From positions 29,512 through 93,511 of the forward strand of contig NZ_PJAT01000039.1 in NCBI RefSeq assembly GCF_002836715.1: a stretch of 64,000 nt of DNA. Direction: 5' to 3'. Shown here piece by piece: positions 47,153 to 56,546 of the stretch. A program made the translations under genes and the position numbers. How positions within the stretch are numbered: the first letter of the stretch is position 1; the number at the start of each line of letters is the position of its first letter. The DNA comes from Psychrobacter sp. 4Dc. Lineage in GTDB: Bacteria > Pseudomonadota > Gammaproteobacteria > Pseudomonadales > Moraxellaceae. A model generated the notes under the pieces. It made no database searches. It saw only the letters and a list, made by a program, of their open reading frames with translations, and was not told the origin of the DNA.

Positions 47153-47827
47153 ATGACCGACAATATTGATCTCACGCATCAGCAAGAGCGTGCCTTTCAA
47201 CCACAAAAACTGTCAGCACCGCGTGACTTTATTATTCCAAATATCATCAATGACAATAAAGATGAAAAACCGTTGATGCTAGAGATTGGGGCAGGGAAGG
47301 GTAAGCATGCACTTAGCTTTGCCGCACAAAATCCTGATAAGCATCTGATAGCCATTGAACGCACGCGTAATAAATTTGAAGCATTCTCAAAATTAGCCAC
47401 TCTACAAAATCTATCAAACCTAGACGCGATTCATGCGGATGCGATTGCATGGACAGTGCATGCAATCAAACCAAACAGCTTGGCTAAAATCTTCATTCTT
47501 TATCCCAATCCTGAACAGCACAATCCAAATCAGCAATGGCTGAACATGCCTTTTTTTGAGTTTCTCTTATCACGCTTGCAGGTGGGCGGAGAAGTGATAT
47601 TAGTCACTAATATCGAATCCTATATGGACAATGCAGAACACCAAGCAACCAAAGTGTGGTGTCTACCATCAACACGTTCTCGAGTACCAGCGACCAGTCA
47701 GCGCACTCATTTCGAAGTGAAATATCTTGCCCGACAAGAGGTGTGTTGGGAGCTAAGTATTCGTAAGCCAAAGTGGTATAAAACAAGATTCGATGATTGG
47801 CAGGTAAGTGCTATAAGCGAAAAATAA
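47153..47827 (+). CDS. TrmB-like tRNA (guanine-N7)-methyltransferase family protein
   Basis: A 224-residue SAM-dependent methyltransferase. Motif I is MLEIGAGKGKHALSFA, followed by the acceptor-side AIERTRNKFEAF. The segment ILYPNPEQHNPNQQWLNMPF aligns with the TrmB loop that normally reads FPDPWPKKRHHKRR. The classical basic catalytic loop is therefore replaced by Asn/Gln. It may be a divergent TrmB or a paralogue with another substrate; a standard trmB would then lie elsewhere. It ends next to two copies of the AATAGCCTAAGCAA motif. Confidence 0.75.
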   Translation: MTDNIDLTHQQERAFQPQKLSAPRDFIIPNIINDNKDEKPLMLEIGAGKGKHALSFAAQNPDKHLIAIERTRNKFEAFSKLATLQNLSNLDAIHADAIAWTVHAIKPNSLAKIFILYPNPEQHNPNQQWLNMPFFEFLLSRLQVGGEVILVTNIESYMDNAEHQATKVWCLPSTRSRVPATSQRTHFEVKYLARQEVCWELSIRKPKWYKTRFDDWQVSAISEK

Positions 47828-47921
47828 TAGCCTAAGTAAATATAGGGCTTATGTCAGTGATACACAGTAAAGTTAGTAATATTAGATATAAAATAGCCTA
47901 AGCAAGTAAAAATAAAACAGT

Positions 47922-47950
47922 AAAAGCCGTCACTAGAAGACGGCTCAAAA
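47922..47950 (-). terminator. Terminator of the UbiB-like kinase gene
   Basis: AGCCGTC pairs with GACGGCT across ACTAGAA. On the minus strand the stem is followed by a short T-run (TTTT). Confidence 0.65.
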
Positions 47951-47960
47951 TTTACACAGT

Positions 47961-49367
47961 TTATAAATAAGGTTTTACGAGACTGTTAGAGTTGGTATGC
48001 GCATCTAGAACAGTTAAAAAGGTATATGCACCGATAAACTTGCGGCTAATAAACATAAATTCTTTTGGTGGTAGATTAAATTCAAAAGATTGCATTGCGC
48101 GTGTAGCCGTAGTAGATAGGCGTGAATGTAATTTACTGTTGGCCCAAATATAGCGATTCTGCTCATCCAAACATTCGCTAGGGATATTAGTGTGTTTCTC
48201 AGGATCACTAAAAGGCTCGGTAGCCAGTAAAAATAACGAAGCAATATCTGAACGAACTTTATTGCTCATGCTATCGAAAAAGTCATATCCTTTCATAGCA
48301 ATGCTCATTGCTTGCTGATCATGACGATATCCTGCGCGTAGTAGATCACGGGCAATCGTTAATAAGTCACCATCAAACTGACGAATCGCTCCAAAATCTA
48401 GCAAAACCAATCTATCGATATCTTCTTCGTTTTCGCTCACACGCACTAAATAATTACCAAAGTTGGGATCTGTTTGCATCTCACCCCATACAAAAATCTC
48501 TTGCATCATGATTTCAATAGCCGCTTGGCCAATGGCATTACGGCGTTCATGAGGTAGTAATTGCAGTGCTTCCGAGACCACAGTGATACCTGGCTCGTAT
48601 GACATACATAGCAGACGCTTTTTAGAATAAGTGCGATTGATCTTAGGCACGATATAGCGCGGATCATCAATTAAACGCTCATAAAAACGCTCCGTCGTAG
48701 CCGCTTCCGCTTCATAATCGACTTCGTGATGGAGTAGGTCACGTATTTCCTCAAACCAAGCGTCGAGTGCGCGTGTTTGGGGAACGATATTACTTACTTT
48801 TAACAATCTTTTGAACAAGGCAAGGTCAGAGTTGATAGCGTCTGCCACACCCGGATACTGAATTTTTAACACAACTTGTTCGCCAGTGGCGAGTACGGTC
48901 GCACGGTGAACTTGAGCAAGAGAAGCAGTTCCGATGGGGACAGGATCAATGTCTAGCTCGTTTAGTTTGTTGCCCAGTAACTGGCGTAATGTTTGCTCAA
49001 TCGTCGGCCAAGTCAATGTCGCCGTGTCATCATTAAGGGTTTGCAAAGCACGCGTAATCTCTGGCGGCAGTATATGCTCACCATAAATCGCTAGCATTTG
49101 ACCAATCTTGACGACCGAACCTTTCAATTTACCTAACTCTGATGCCAGATAATTTGCCTGAGTTTCCATAAATGCCTGATTACGTGCAGTACGTGCTTCT
49201 TTATTTAAGAACATACCAGACACGCTATTACCCGCCCAACGACGACCAATATTCAAAGAAGTTTTTGCAATCGACATACGACGATCAAACCCTGAGGTTT
49301 TTAGGCTATCGATTGATTGCTTGTTGCTAAAAGGTTTAGACGTATCATTTGCCATAAGTATAATCAT
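47961..49367 (-). CDS. ABC1/UbiB-family atypical kinase
   Basis: UbiB/ADCK proteins support ubiquinone or lipid metabolism. The family-specific KxGQ motif is at about 87-90 (VVKIGQ). ASLAQVHRATV is the alanine-rich loop that replaces the glycine-rich loop. VVLKIQYPGV holds the ATP lysine, QTDPNFGNYLV the catalytic loop and LLDFGAIRQF the DFG motif. At 468 residues it lacks the two C-terminal membrane helices of E. coli UbiB, so it may be an AarF/MasE-like paralogue rather than UbiB. The start may be ATG 49367 or ATG 49355; neither has a good site. Confidence 0.88.
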   Translation of the reverse strand: MIILMANDTSKPFSNKQSIDSLKTSGFDRRMSIAKTSLNIGRRWAGNSVSGMFLNKEARTARNQAFMETQANYLASELGKLKGSVVKIGQMLAIYGEHILPPEITRALQTLNDDTATLTWPTIEQTLRQLLGNKLNELDIDPVPIGTASLAQVHRATVLATGEQVVLKIQYPGVADAINSDLALFKRLLKVSNIVPQTRALDAWFEEIRDLLHHEVDYEAEAATTERFYERLIDDPRYIVPKINRTYSKKRLLCMSYEPGITVVSEALQLLPHERRNAIGQAAIEIMMQEIFVWGEMQTDPNFGNYLVRVSENEEDIDRLVLLDFGAIRQFDGDLLTIARDLLRAGYRHDQQAMSIAMKGYDFFDSMSNKVRSDIASLFLLATEPFSDPEKHTNIPSECLDEQNRYIWANSKLHSRLSTTATRAMQSFEFNLPPKEFMFISRKFIGAYTFLTVLDAHTNSNSLVKPYL

Positions 49368-49804
49368 TCATCCAATTGGTATTGATTTGCGGGTTCGAAA
49401 CCTACAATACAAGGGAGACGTGATGCACAGGTACAAAATTGTATCATATAAAGCGCGTTGGTTTTATGAGCCTGAGCTGGCCATTGATAGTTACTTTGTA
49501 AGCTAATATCTAGCGGTAACTATTGATAAATAGGTGCTTACTAGTTTGAGTATGATTGATAAATAGCTAGAATTTTTTAGCAAGGTCACTTGTTATTAAA
49601 ACTTAGAAAAATCTATTTATAACCAATAGATTAGTATTAAAAAGATACTAAAAAATAAGACCTAGCATGATGCTAGGTCAAATAGTGATGTAGAGCTATA
49701 AAATACAGAAATACTATTAATCAAACATATTGAGCGAAACCTTCGCATTATCTGAAATGTTGCCCAAGACGTTACTCAATATGTCTCTTAGGATGCCTTA
49801 GCTG
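49368..49804. other. Intergenic region UbiB-like to purD
   Basis: 437 bp without a gene I can support. It holds the purD terminator stem (49659-49679) and a perfect 10-bp inverted repeat ACATATTGAG (49725-49734) with CTCAATATGT (49775-49784), separated by 40 bp. A GGTTCGAAACC at 49390 is a short palindrome, not a tRNA arm. Confidence 0.5.
49651..49681 (-). terminator. Terminator of purD
   Basis: GACCTAGCA pairs with TGCTAGGTC. On the minus strand it is followed by TTATTTTTT. It lies about 125 bp past the purD stop. Confidence 0.75.
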
Positions 49805-51124
49805 CTAAGCGTTTTCGCGAGTGATGGCATGATGACCAATATCACGGCGGTACTGCGCACCATCGAAGCTAATAGCAGCGGTGACTGCTAAAGCTGCTTG
49901 CTGAGCATCAGAAATACTATCTGCTAGCGCAGTCACACATAAGACGCGCCCGCCGTTTGTGACGACTTCTTTATCATTATCATTAGAAAATGCCGTGCCA
50001 GCATGGAAAACTTTAACAGCTTCGTCGTTGTTAGGATCTAGTTCTGGCAAGCCAGCAATCACATCACCTTTAGATGAAGTTTCAGGGTAGCCTTTTGATG
50101 CGACAACGATACCTAGAGCAGGGCGCGCATCCCATTTTGCTTCACTAGGTAATTGACCTACCAAACCTTGTGCGACCAAATCGACCATTGATGACTGTAA
50201 ACGCATTAAAATAGGCTGCGTTTCTGGATCACCAAAACGGCAATTAAACTCGATGACATACGGGTCGCCTGCCTTATCAATCATAAGACCAGCGTATAAG
50301 AATCCAGTATAAGGATGGCCTGCGTTTTTCATGGCATCGACTACTGGTTGAATCACTTGCTGCATGACTTTGTTATGAACATCGCTGGTAACAACTGGAG
50401 CAGGGGAGTAGGCACCCATACCGCCAGTGTTTGGACCAGTATCACCTTCAAAAGCACGTTTGTGATCTTGGCTGGTTGCCATTGGCAAGATGTTATCACC
50501 ATCAATCATACAGATAAAGCTGGCTTCTTCACCTTGTAAAAACTGCTCGATAACCACGCGGCTGCCAGCATCACCGAACTTGTTGTCCGCTAGCATATCG
50601 TCGATAGCTTCATGTGCTTGTTCGATCGTTTCAGCAACGATAACGCCTTTACCTGCAGCAAGACCATCTGCTTTGATAACGATAGGCGCGCCTTGCTCAT
50701 CGACATAGGCTTTTGCAGCGACTGCGTCGGTAAAACCTTGATAAGCAGCGGTTGGAATGTTGTTTTGTTCCATGAACTCTTTAGCAAAAGTTTTTGAGCC
50801 TTCTAACTGTGCACAGTATGCTGTTGGGCCCCATGCTTTAATACCTGCTTCACGACAAGCATCAACAATACCCGTAACCAAAGGCGCTTCTGGACCGACA
50901 ATTACCATGTCGATATCATTATTTTGACAAAACGCGATAACAGCACTATGCTCGCCTGCGTCAGCATCGATAGACTCTAGCGTAACGTTTTGGCATTTAG
51001 GCTCAAGGGCGGTGCCAGCATTACCAGGAGCGATGTAGACATTTTTTACATTGTCATCTTTTGCACATTGCCATGCCAATGCGTGTTCGCGACCACCTGA
51101 GCCAACCACCAAAATATTCATCAT
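49805..51124 (-). CDS. purD: Phosphoribosylamine-glycine ligase
   Basis: PurD forms glycinamide ribonucleotide, the second step of purine synthesis. The ATP-grasp enzyme is about 439 residues, as usual. It begins MNILVVGSGGREHALAW. IVIKADGLAAGKGV is the ATP-binding lid, GPNTGGMGAYSP is family-specific, and FNCRFGDPETQP holds the metal ligands. Two adjacent ATGs (51124, 51121) could serve; an AAGGG and AAGG lie just upstream. It is divergent from the glutamate dehydrogenase gene. Confidence 0.96.
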   Translation of the reverse strand: MMNILVVGSGGREHALAWQCAKDDNVKNVYIAPGNAGTALEPKCQNVTLESIDADAGEHSAVIAFCQNNDIDMVIVGPEAPLVTGIVDACREAGIKAWGPTAYCAQLEGSKTFAKEFMEQNNIPTAAYQGFTDAVAAKAYVDEQGAPIVIKADGLAAGKGVIVAETIEQAHEAIDDMLADNKFGDAGSRVVIEQFLQGEEASFICMIDGDNILPMATSQDHKRAFEGDTGPNTGGMGAYSPAPVVTSDVHNKVMQQVIQPVVDAMKNAGHPYTGFLYAGLMIDKAGDPYVIEFNCRFGDPETQPILMRLQSSMVDLVAQGLVGQLPSEAKWDARPALGIVVASKGYPETSSKGDVIAGLPELDPNNDEAVKVFHAGTAFSNDNDKEVVTNGGRVLCVTALADSISDAQQAALAVTAAISFDGAQYRRDIGHHAITRENA

Positions 51125-51579
51125 ACCTTTTGCCCTTAGCATTAAAGTTAATAGTGAGCGAGTCGTACGCTCTTAAATATGTTGGCATATTCTAACAAAA
51201 AAACGCCTTCAATTACCATGAGTATCCGCCTGCCAGCATCGAATCATCCATATCGATGTCCAAAACCGCATTGTCTCATTAGTAAAGGTTATCGACACAT
51301 CGCTGATTCATGAAATGATGTTGTACACTTTAGCTCGCGCCTTATGTGCGTTACACTTCACTATATTGGTAGTATTAAATTCTGATGGCTACATATTAAT
51401 AAAAAATAAGAGCAAAAAAGGAGAAAATTTCTAACTGTTATAAAAATAAAATAAGTCGCGTGAATGGAAATACTGCACCGTTGCACCAATGATGAATATG
51501 CAGTAACAGTAGTCAATCTCAATCGATAAACTTAAATAAATAAATGTTAAACCAAATCTATAAAAAAAGGACGCAGGAA
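51125..51579. other. Divergent intergenic region purD-glutamate dehydrogenase
   Basis: 455 bp with no ORF or RNA I can support. It must hold both promoters. I looked for a PurR-type operator upstream of purD and saw none. Confidence 0.4.
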
Positions 51580-54500
51580 ATGCCAAACTCCCTCAGTATC
51601 GCAAAAGAGCGCATTAGCCAGATAAGCGATATTGCTACCAGTTATGTACAAAAAGACAAATCGCTATTTGATCATTTTATTCATAGCTATTATCAGCCGC
51701 TGCATCAAGAAACTGCAGAGGCGATTAGTAATGCTGACTTGGCGGGCATGGCGCTACATCACTTTACACTACTCAAAGCTTACGACGGCAGCAAGCCGCA
51801 GCTGACAGTACTAAACCCAGCAGCAGAAGAGCAGCACTTTCACAGCTCGCATACTGTCATTCAAATCGCAGCTTATGATAGACCATTCTTAGTTGATACG
51901 ATTTTGATGAGCCTAGAAGCAGAAGGTATCGATGTTCATCGTACTTATAACATCATCATCAGTGTTGAGCGTGATGAAAATGGTGATATCACCCATATCG
52001 AAGGCGCACATGAAAGTGCCACTTCACATATGTCATTGATTCATTGTGAAATTGCTTACCAAGACAACGAAGACTTGGAAGCACTTCAACAGATGCTTAT
52101 GTCAAAAATTGACACGCTTGATACGGTCGTTGGCGACTGGAAACAGATGCGTGCGCAGTTGAACGACATCAAAACGGAGCTTTCAACGAAGCCGCTACCA
52201 GAAGTATTCTACTCACAACAAGAAATCCAAGCATTTTTAGATTGGATCTTAGACGATCACTTCATATTCTTAGGTTATCGTGAATACCGCTTAGAAGGCG
52301 GTCAGTCTATCGAAGTGACTTCTGAGCCGACCGATTTGGATTTATTTGCGATTGGTAACAGTGGTCTAGGTCTATTACGTGGTTCTGAAAAAGACAAGCT
52401 ATCAGAAAGCTTCAGCCAATTACCTAGAGGCCTAAAGCAATTATTGACTGAGCCGCGCGTGTTGATGCTGTCTAAATCAAGCCGTGTATCACCTGTACAC
52501 CGTTCAGTATATATGGACTTTTTGGGCATTCATAAGTTCGATGACAATGGCAACCTAATTGGTGAATACCGCTTTATCGGTTTGCTTACGTCACAAGCCT
52601 ATCAGCTGACTGTACAGCAAATACCGCTATTGCGAGAAAAAGCCAATAAGATTATGGCGATGGCAGACTTGCCACGTGACGGTCATGCCCATCACAAGAT
52701 GATGCATGTGATTAACACCTTACCGCGTGATGATTTGTTCCAAGCCAGCGTCGAAGAGCTATATCCAATTGTTTCGGGCATTACTCAACTACAAGACAAA
52801 AAGAGCTTACGTCTATTTAGCCGTATCGACCATTATCAGCGTTTTGTTTCGTGCTTGGTCTATATCCCGCGTGATAAGTTCAATACCGAGCTACGTATCA
52901 AAGTACAAAACGTCCTAAAAGATGCCTATAACGGTATGTCTTCAGGGTTTACCACTGAGTTTAACGAATCTGCGCATGCTCGTGTGCATGTCCACGTACG
53001 TACCGTGCCTGGCCAAGTAAATGACGTCAATATCGCTACACTTGAAGCCAAATTATCAGCACTCATGCAATCATGGGATGATAATTATCAAAAAATGCTA
53101 CTCGACAATGTGGGCGAACAACAAGCCAATGCTTTAAATCGTCGCTTCTTAAACTATATTCCTGCTGCCTACCAAGAGCGTTTTGATGCTCGTACCGCAG
53201 TCGAAGACACGAAGCGTCTGGCAGGACTGACCGCAGAGCAACCAATGCTTTGGCATTTATACCAGTCGACAGGCGATGCACGTAACCAGCTCCATCTAAA
53301 ACTGTACGGTCGCGAGCAGCCGGTTATCTTGTCAAAAGTGCTACCAATACTTGAAAACTTTGGTGTGTCAGTTATCTCAGCACAGACTTATGAGTTTGAC
53401 TTGCCAGAGCAGCCTATCTGGATGCAAGAGTATGAGTTGACCCTAGAGCATGTCGATACGGTCAATATGCAAGTCGTGCGTGGTCAGTTCGAAGACAGCC
53501 TCAAGCAAATCTGGGCAGGCCGAGTGGAGAGCGATTCATTTAATGAATTGGTACTAACAACTAAGCTCGATACTTATGATGTCGTCGTATTGCGTGCATT
53601 GTCTCGCTATATGCTGCAAGCACGTGCCCCATTCTCTAGTGCTTATATTCAGCAAACCGTGGTCAAAAACAGTGATATCAGTGTCGCGTTAGGTAGTTTG
53701 TTTGACGCACGTATGAATCCTAAGTATAGCGAAGAAGATCGTCAACAAAAAGCCGCTACTATTCAAGAGGAAATTACTGCTGCGCTAGCAGATGTAGATA
53801 GTCTAGACGAAGATCGTATCTTGCGCTGGTACTTAGATTTGATTAATGCGATGGTACGTACCAACTTCTATCAAGTTGATAGTGATGGTCAGCGCAAAGA
53901 TCGTCTGTCATTTAAGTTCTTGGCAGCAGACATTCCAAACTTGCCTAAACCAAAGCCAATGTTTGAGATATTTGTGTATTCACCACGCGTCGAAGCTGTG
54001 CACTTACGTGGCGGCAAAGTCGCTCGCGGTGGTCTGCGCTGGTCAGATCGTATGGAAGATTTCCGTACTGAAGTGCTTGGCCTTGTCAAAGCACAGATGG
54101 TCAAAAACGCAGTAATCGTCCCTGTAGGCTCTAAAGGCGGATTTATTGTAAAAACCAAGAGCATGGCTGATGGTCGTGAGGCGTTCCAAGCAGAAGGTAT
54201 CGCTTGCTATCAGACATTCTTACGCGGCATGCTTGATGTCACAGACAATATTGTAGATGGCAACATCGTCCCGCCAACCAACACGGTACGTCATGATGAG
54301 GACGACCCGTACTTGGTTGTTGCAGCAGACAAAGGTACAGCTACCTTCTCTGACATAGCCAATGCGCTAGCAGCAGAGTACAACTTCTGGCTAGATGACG
54401 CCTTTGCATCAGGTGGTTCAGTAGGGTACGACCATAAAGCAATGGGTATCACAGCTCGCGGTGGTTGGGAGTCGGTCAAACGTCACTTCCGTATGCGCGG

Positions 54501-56427
54501 TATGGACATCCAAAACCGTGATGACTTTACCGTTGTCGGTATTGGTGACATGAGTGGGGATGTATTCGGTAATGGCATGCTGCTATCAACGCATACTAAG
54601 CTGGTTGCTGCTTTTAACCATTTGCATATTTTCATTGATCCTAATCCAGATACGGCAGCCTCGTACGCTGAGCGCGCACGCTTGTTTGAATTGCCACGCT
54701 CATCATGGGCAGATTATGAAGCATCATTGATCAGTCAAGGTGGTGGTATCTTCTCGCGCCAAGACAAAACCATCGCTATCAGTCCTGAGATGAAGTCGCT
54801 CTTCGATATCAGTGAAGATAGCCTTGCACCGAATGATTTGATCAGTGCGTTACTACGGGCACCTGTCGATCTTATTTGGAATGGTGGTATCGGTACTTAT
54901 GTCAAAAGTGCAAACGAAACGCATGCTGACGTGGGCGACCGTGCGAATGATTCGCTGCGTATCGATGGTAATGAGCTACGTGCAGCCGTCGTTGGTGAAG
55001 GTGGTAACTTAGGTCTAACCCAGCAAGGTCGTATCGAGTACGCTCAAACGGGCGGACGTATCTATACAGATGCAATCGACAACTCAGGCGGTGTTAACTG
55101 TTCGGATCATGAAGTCAATATCAAAATCCTACTTGGCAAAGTGGTCGAGCAAGGTGATATGACACTGAAGCAACGTAATGAGCTGCTTGAGAGTATGACT
55201 GACACCGTAGCAGAATTGGTACTACGTCAAAACTACTTGCAACCACAAGCGATCGAGCTGAGCCATATCCGTGCCGCAGCCAACCTGAGTGATCATCAGC
55301 GCTTTATTCAGATGTTAGAGAGTGAAGGGCGTCTGGATCGTGCGATTGAGTATCTACCATCAGATGAAGAGATTGCGAAGCGCCAAAAAGCAGATACTGG
55401 TCTGACCAATCCTGAGCTAGCAGTCGTCTTGGCTTATGGCAAAATGTGGGTTTATGACAATCTACTCTTATCTGATTTACCAGATGATCCGTACTTTATC
55501 AATGAGCTACGTAAGTACTTCCCAGATGAGCTTGCGTCACGCTTCTTTGACGAGATGACTGAACACCGTTTGCATCGCGAGATTATCAGTACTTACTTGA
55601 CCAACAGTGTGGTCAACCGCTTAGGTATTGAAGCGCTATTCCGTCTCTTTGAGGAAACCGATCAATCACTAGCCACTATCGTACGTGGTTATGCGATTAG
55701 CCGTGATGTATTCAACGTATCGCGTGCTTGGAAAGCACTTGAAGCTCTAGACAATCAAGTTGAGGCGACGTTACTGCTGAACCTTGAGCTACGTCTACGT
55801 GATTCACTGGAGCGCGGTGTGGTTTGGTTTATCAATGCCTTCGGTCAAAACTTGCAAGTTGCTGATATGATTAGCCGCTTCAGTGAAAGCGTAGAAAAAT
55901 TGACCAAGCCAAGTGGTTTTATCGAGCAGCAGTTTGCCCAATATCTGCAAGAAGATACCAAGCGCTTGATGCAAAAGGATCTGTCTGATAATGACGCTAC
56001 GCTATTTGCGATGCTACCGTACCATGTCGATGCGCTTGATGCCGCGTTGCTTGCTGAGCAATACGAGCGTCCTGTTGATGAGATTGCAACCTTATATTTT
56101 GAAGCTTATCAAGTATTGCAATTAGACTGGATGATGGAAAATATTGCCAGCCTACCACAGCAAGATTATTGGGATCGCCGTGCTCGCCATGCGTTAGTGA
56201 ACGAGCTGTCACGCAGCTTGCGTCTATTGATGGATGCGGTACTCTCAAAACCAGATGCTAAGCAAGCATTTAGTGAATGGAGAGCAAGACACGTCGATCA
56301 GCTTGCTGCAGTCACTACAGAGATGAATAAGTTGGATGAGCTGCATAGCAACGATGAAGAAGGTCAAATCGGTCTTTCAACGTTGTCCGTATTGATGAGT
56401 GAGCTTAGTGGTTTAGTTACTAAGTAA
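51580..56427 (+). CDS. gdhB: NAD-specific glutamate dehydrogenase, large (180-kDa) type
   Basis: It oxidises glutamate to 2-oxoglutarate and ammonia with NAD. The protein is about 1615 residues, the size of the large GDH class of Streptomyces and Pseudomonas. The N-terminal part (about 1-700) holds ACT-like regulatory domains. The catalytic core is in the middle, with RGGLRWSDRMEDFRTEVLGL and KNAVIVPVGSKGGF (catalytic lysine), and GIGDMSGDVFGNGML is the NAD-binding part. A helical C-terminal domain follows. ATG 51580 has AAGGA 8 nt upstream; an in-frame ATG at 51544 is the alternative. It is monocistronic with a terminator. Confidence 0.94.
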   Translation: MPNSLSIAKERISQISDIATSYVQKDKSLFDHFIHSYYQPLHQETAEAISNADLAGMALHHFTLLKAYDGSKPQLTVLNPAAEEQHFHSSHTVIQIAAYDRPFLVDTILMSLEAEGIDVHRTYNIIISVERDENGDITHIEGAHESATSHMSLIHCEIAYQDNEDLEALQQMLMSKIDTLDTVVGDWKQMRAQLNDIKTELSTKPLPEVFYSQQEIQAFLDWILDDHFIFLGYREYRLEGGQSIEVTSEPTDLDLFAIGNSGLGLLRGSEKDKLSESFSQLPRGLKQLLTEPRVLMLSKSSRVSPVHRSVYMDFLGIHKFDDNGNLIGEYRFIGLLTSQAYQLTVQQIPLLREKANKIMAMADLPRDGHAHHKMMHVINTLPRDDLFQASVEELYPIVSGITQLQDKKSLRLFSRIDHYQRFVSCLVYIPRDKFNTELRIKVQNVLKDAYNGMSSGFTTEFNESAHARVHVHVRTVPGQVNDVNIATLEAKLSALMQSWDDNYQKMLLDNVGEQQANALNRRFLNYIPAAYQERFDARTAVEDTKRLAGLTAEQPMLWHLYQSTGDARNQLHLKLYGREQPVILSKVLPILENFGVSVISAQTYEFDLPEQPIWMQEYELTLEHVDTVNMQVVRGQFEDSLKQIWAGRVESDSFNELVLTTKLDTYDVVVLRALSRYMLQARAPFSSAYIQQTVVKNSDISVALGSLFDARMNPKYSEEDRQQKAATIQEEITAALADVDSLDEDRILRWYLDLINAMVRTNFYQVDSDGQRKDRLSFKFLAADIPNLPKPKPMFEIFVYSPRVEAVHLRGGKVARGGLRWSDRMEDFRTEVLGLVKAQMVKNAVIVPVGSKGGFIVKTKSMADGREAFQAEGIACYQTFLRGMLDVTDNIVDGNIVPPTNTVRHDEDDPYLVVAADKGTATFSDIANALAAEYNFWLDDAFASGGSVGYDHKAMGITARGGWESVKRHFRMRGMDIQNRDDFTVVGIGDMSGDVFGNGMLLSTHTKLVAAFNHLHIFIDPNPDTAASYAERARLFELPRSSWADYEASLISQGGGIFSRQDKTIAISPEMKSLFDISEDSLAPNDLISALLRAPVDLIWNGGIGTYVKSANETHADVGDRANDSLRIDGNELRAAVVGEGGNLGLTQQGRIEYAQTGGRIYTDAIDNSGGVNCSDHEVNIKILLGKVVEQGDMTLKQRNELLESMTDTVAELVLRQNYLQPQAIELSHIRAAANLSDHQRFIQMLESEGRLDRAIEYLPSDEEIAKRQKADTGLTNPELAVVLAYGKMWVYDNLLLSDLPDDPYFINELRKYFPDELASRFFDEMTEHRLHREIISTYLTNSVVNRLGIEALFRLFEETDQSLATIVRGYAISRDVFNVSRAWKALEALDNQVEATLLLNLELRLRDSLERGVVWFINAFGQNLQVADMISRFSESVEKLTKPSGFIEQQFAQYLQEDTKRLMQKDLSDNDATLFAMLPYHVDALDAALLAEQYERPVDEIATLYFEAYQVLQLDWMMENIASLPQQDYWDRRARHALVNELSRSLRLLMDAVLSKPDAKQAFSEWRARHVDQLAAVTTEMNKLDELHSNDEEGQIGLSTLSVLMSELSGLVTK

Positions 56428-56460
56428 TGAAGTAATATCACTCCCAAACTGTCTCAAAAA

Positions 56461-56493
56461 AAACCACCGTCCTTAATGTTCGGTGGTTTTTTA
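56461..56493 (+). terminator. Rho-independent terminator of gdhB
   Basis: AAACCACCG pairs with CGGTGGTTT, followed by TTT. Confidence 0.9.
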
Positions 56494-56546
56494 TTGCCTA
56501 AAAGAAAAGGTTTAAAAGTATTAAGTAGTAAAGTGATTAACCTAAC

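Noticed and set aside
49385..49410. GGGTTCGAAACC as the T-arm of a tRNA
   Set aside because: No matching acceptor, D or anticodon arms are seen around it, and the stem bases do not pair in the tRNA register.
49321..49506. 61-residue ORF overlapping the UbiB-like start on the other strand
   Set aside because: It overlaps the N-terminal coding part of the kinase antisense and shows no family features.
49740..49804. Short minus-strand frame after purD reading LRDILSNVLGNISDNAKVSL
   Set aside because: Only about 21-25 codons with no ATG or clear binding site; protein-like appearance is probably chance.
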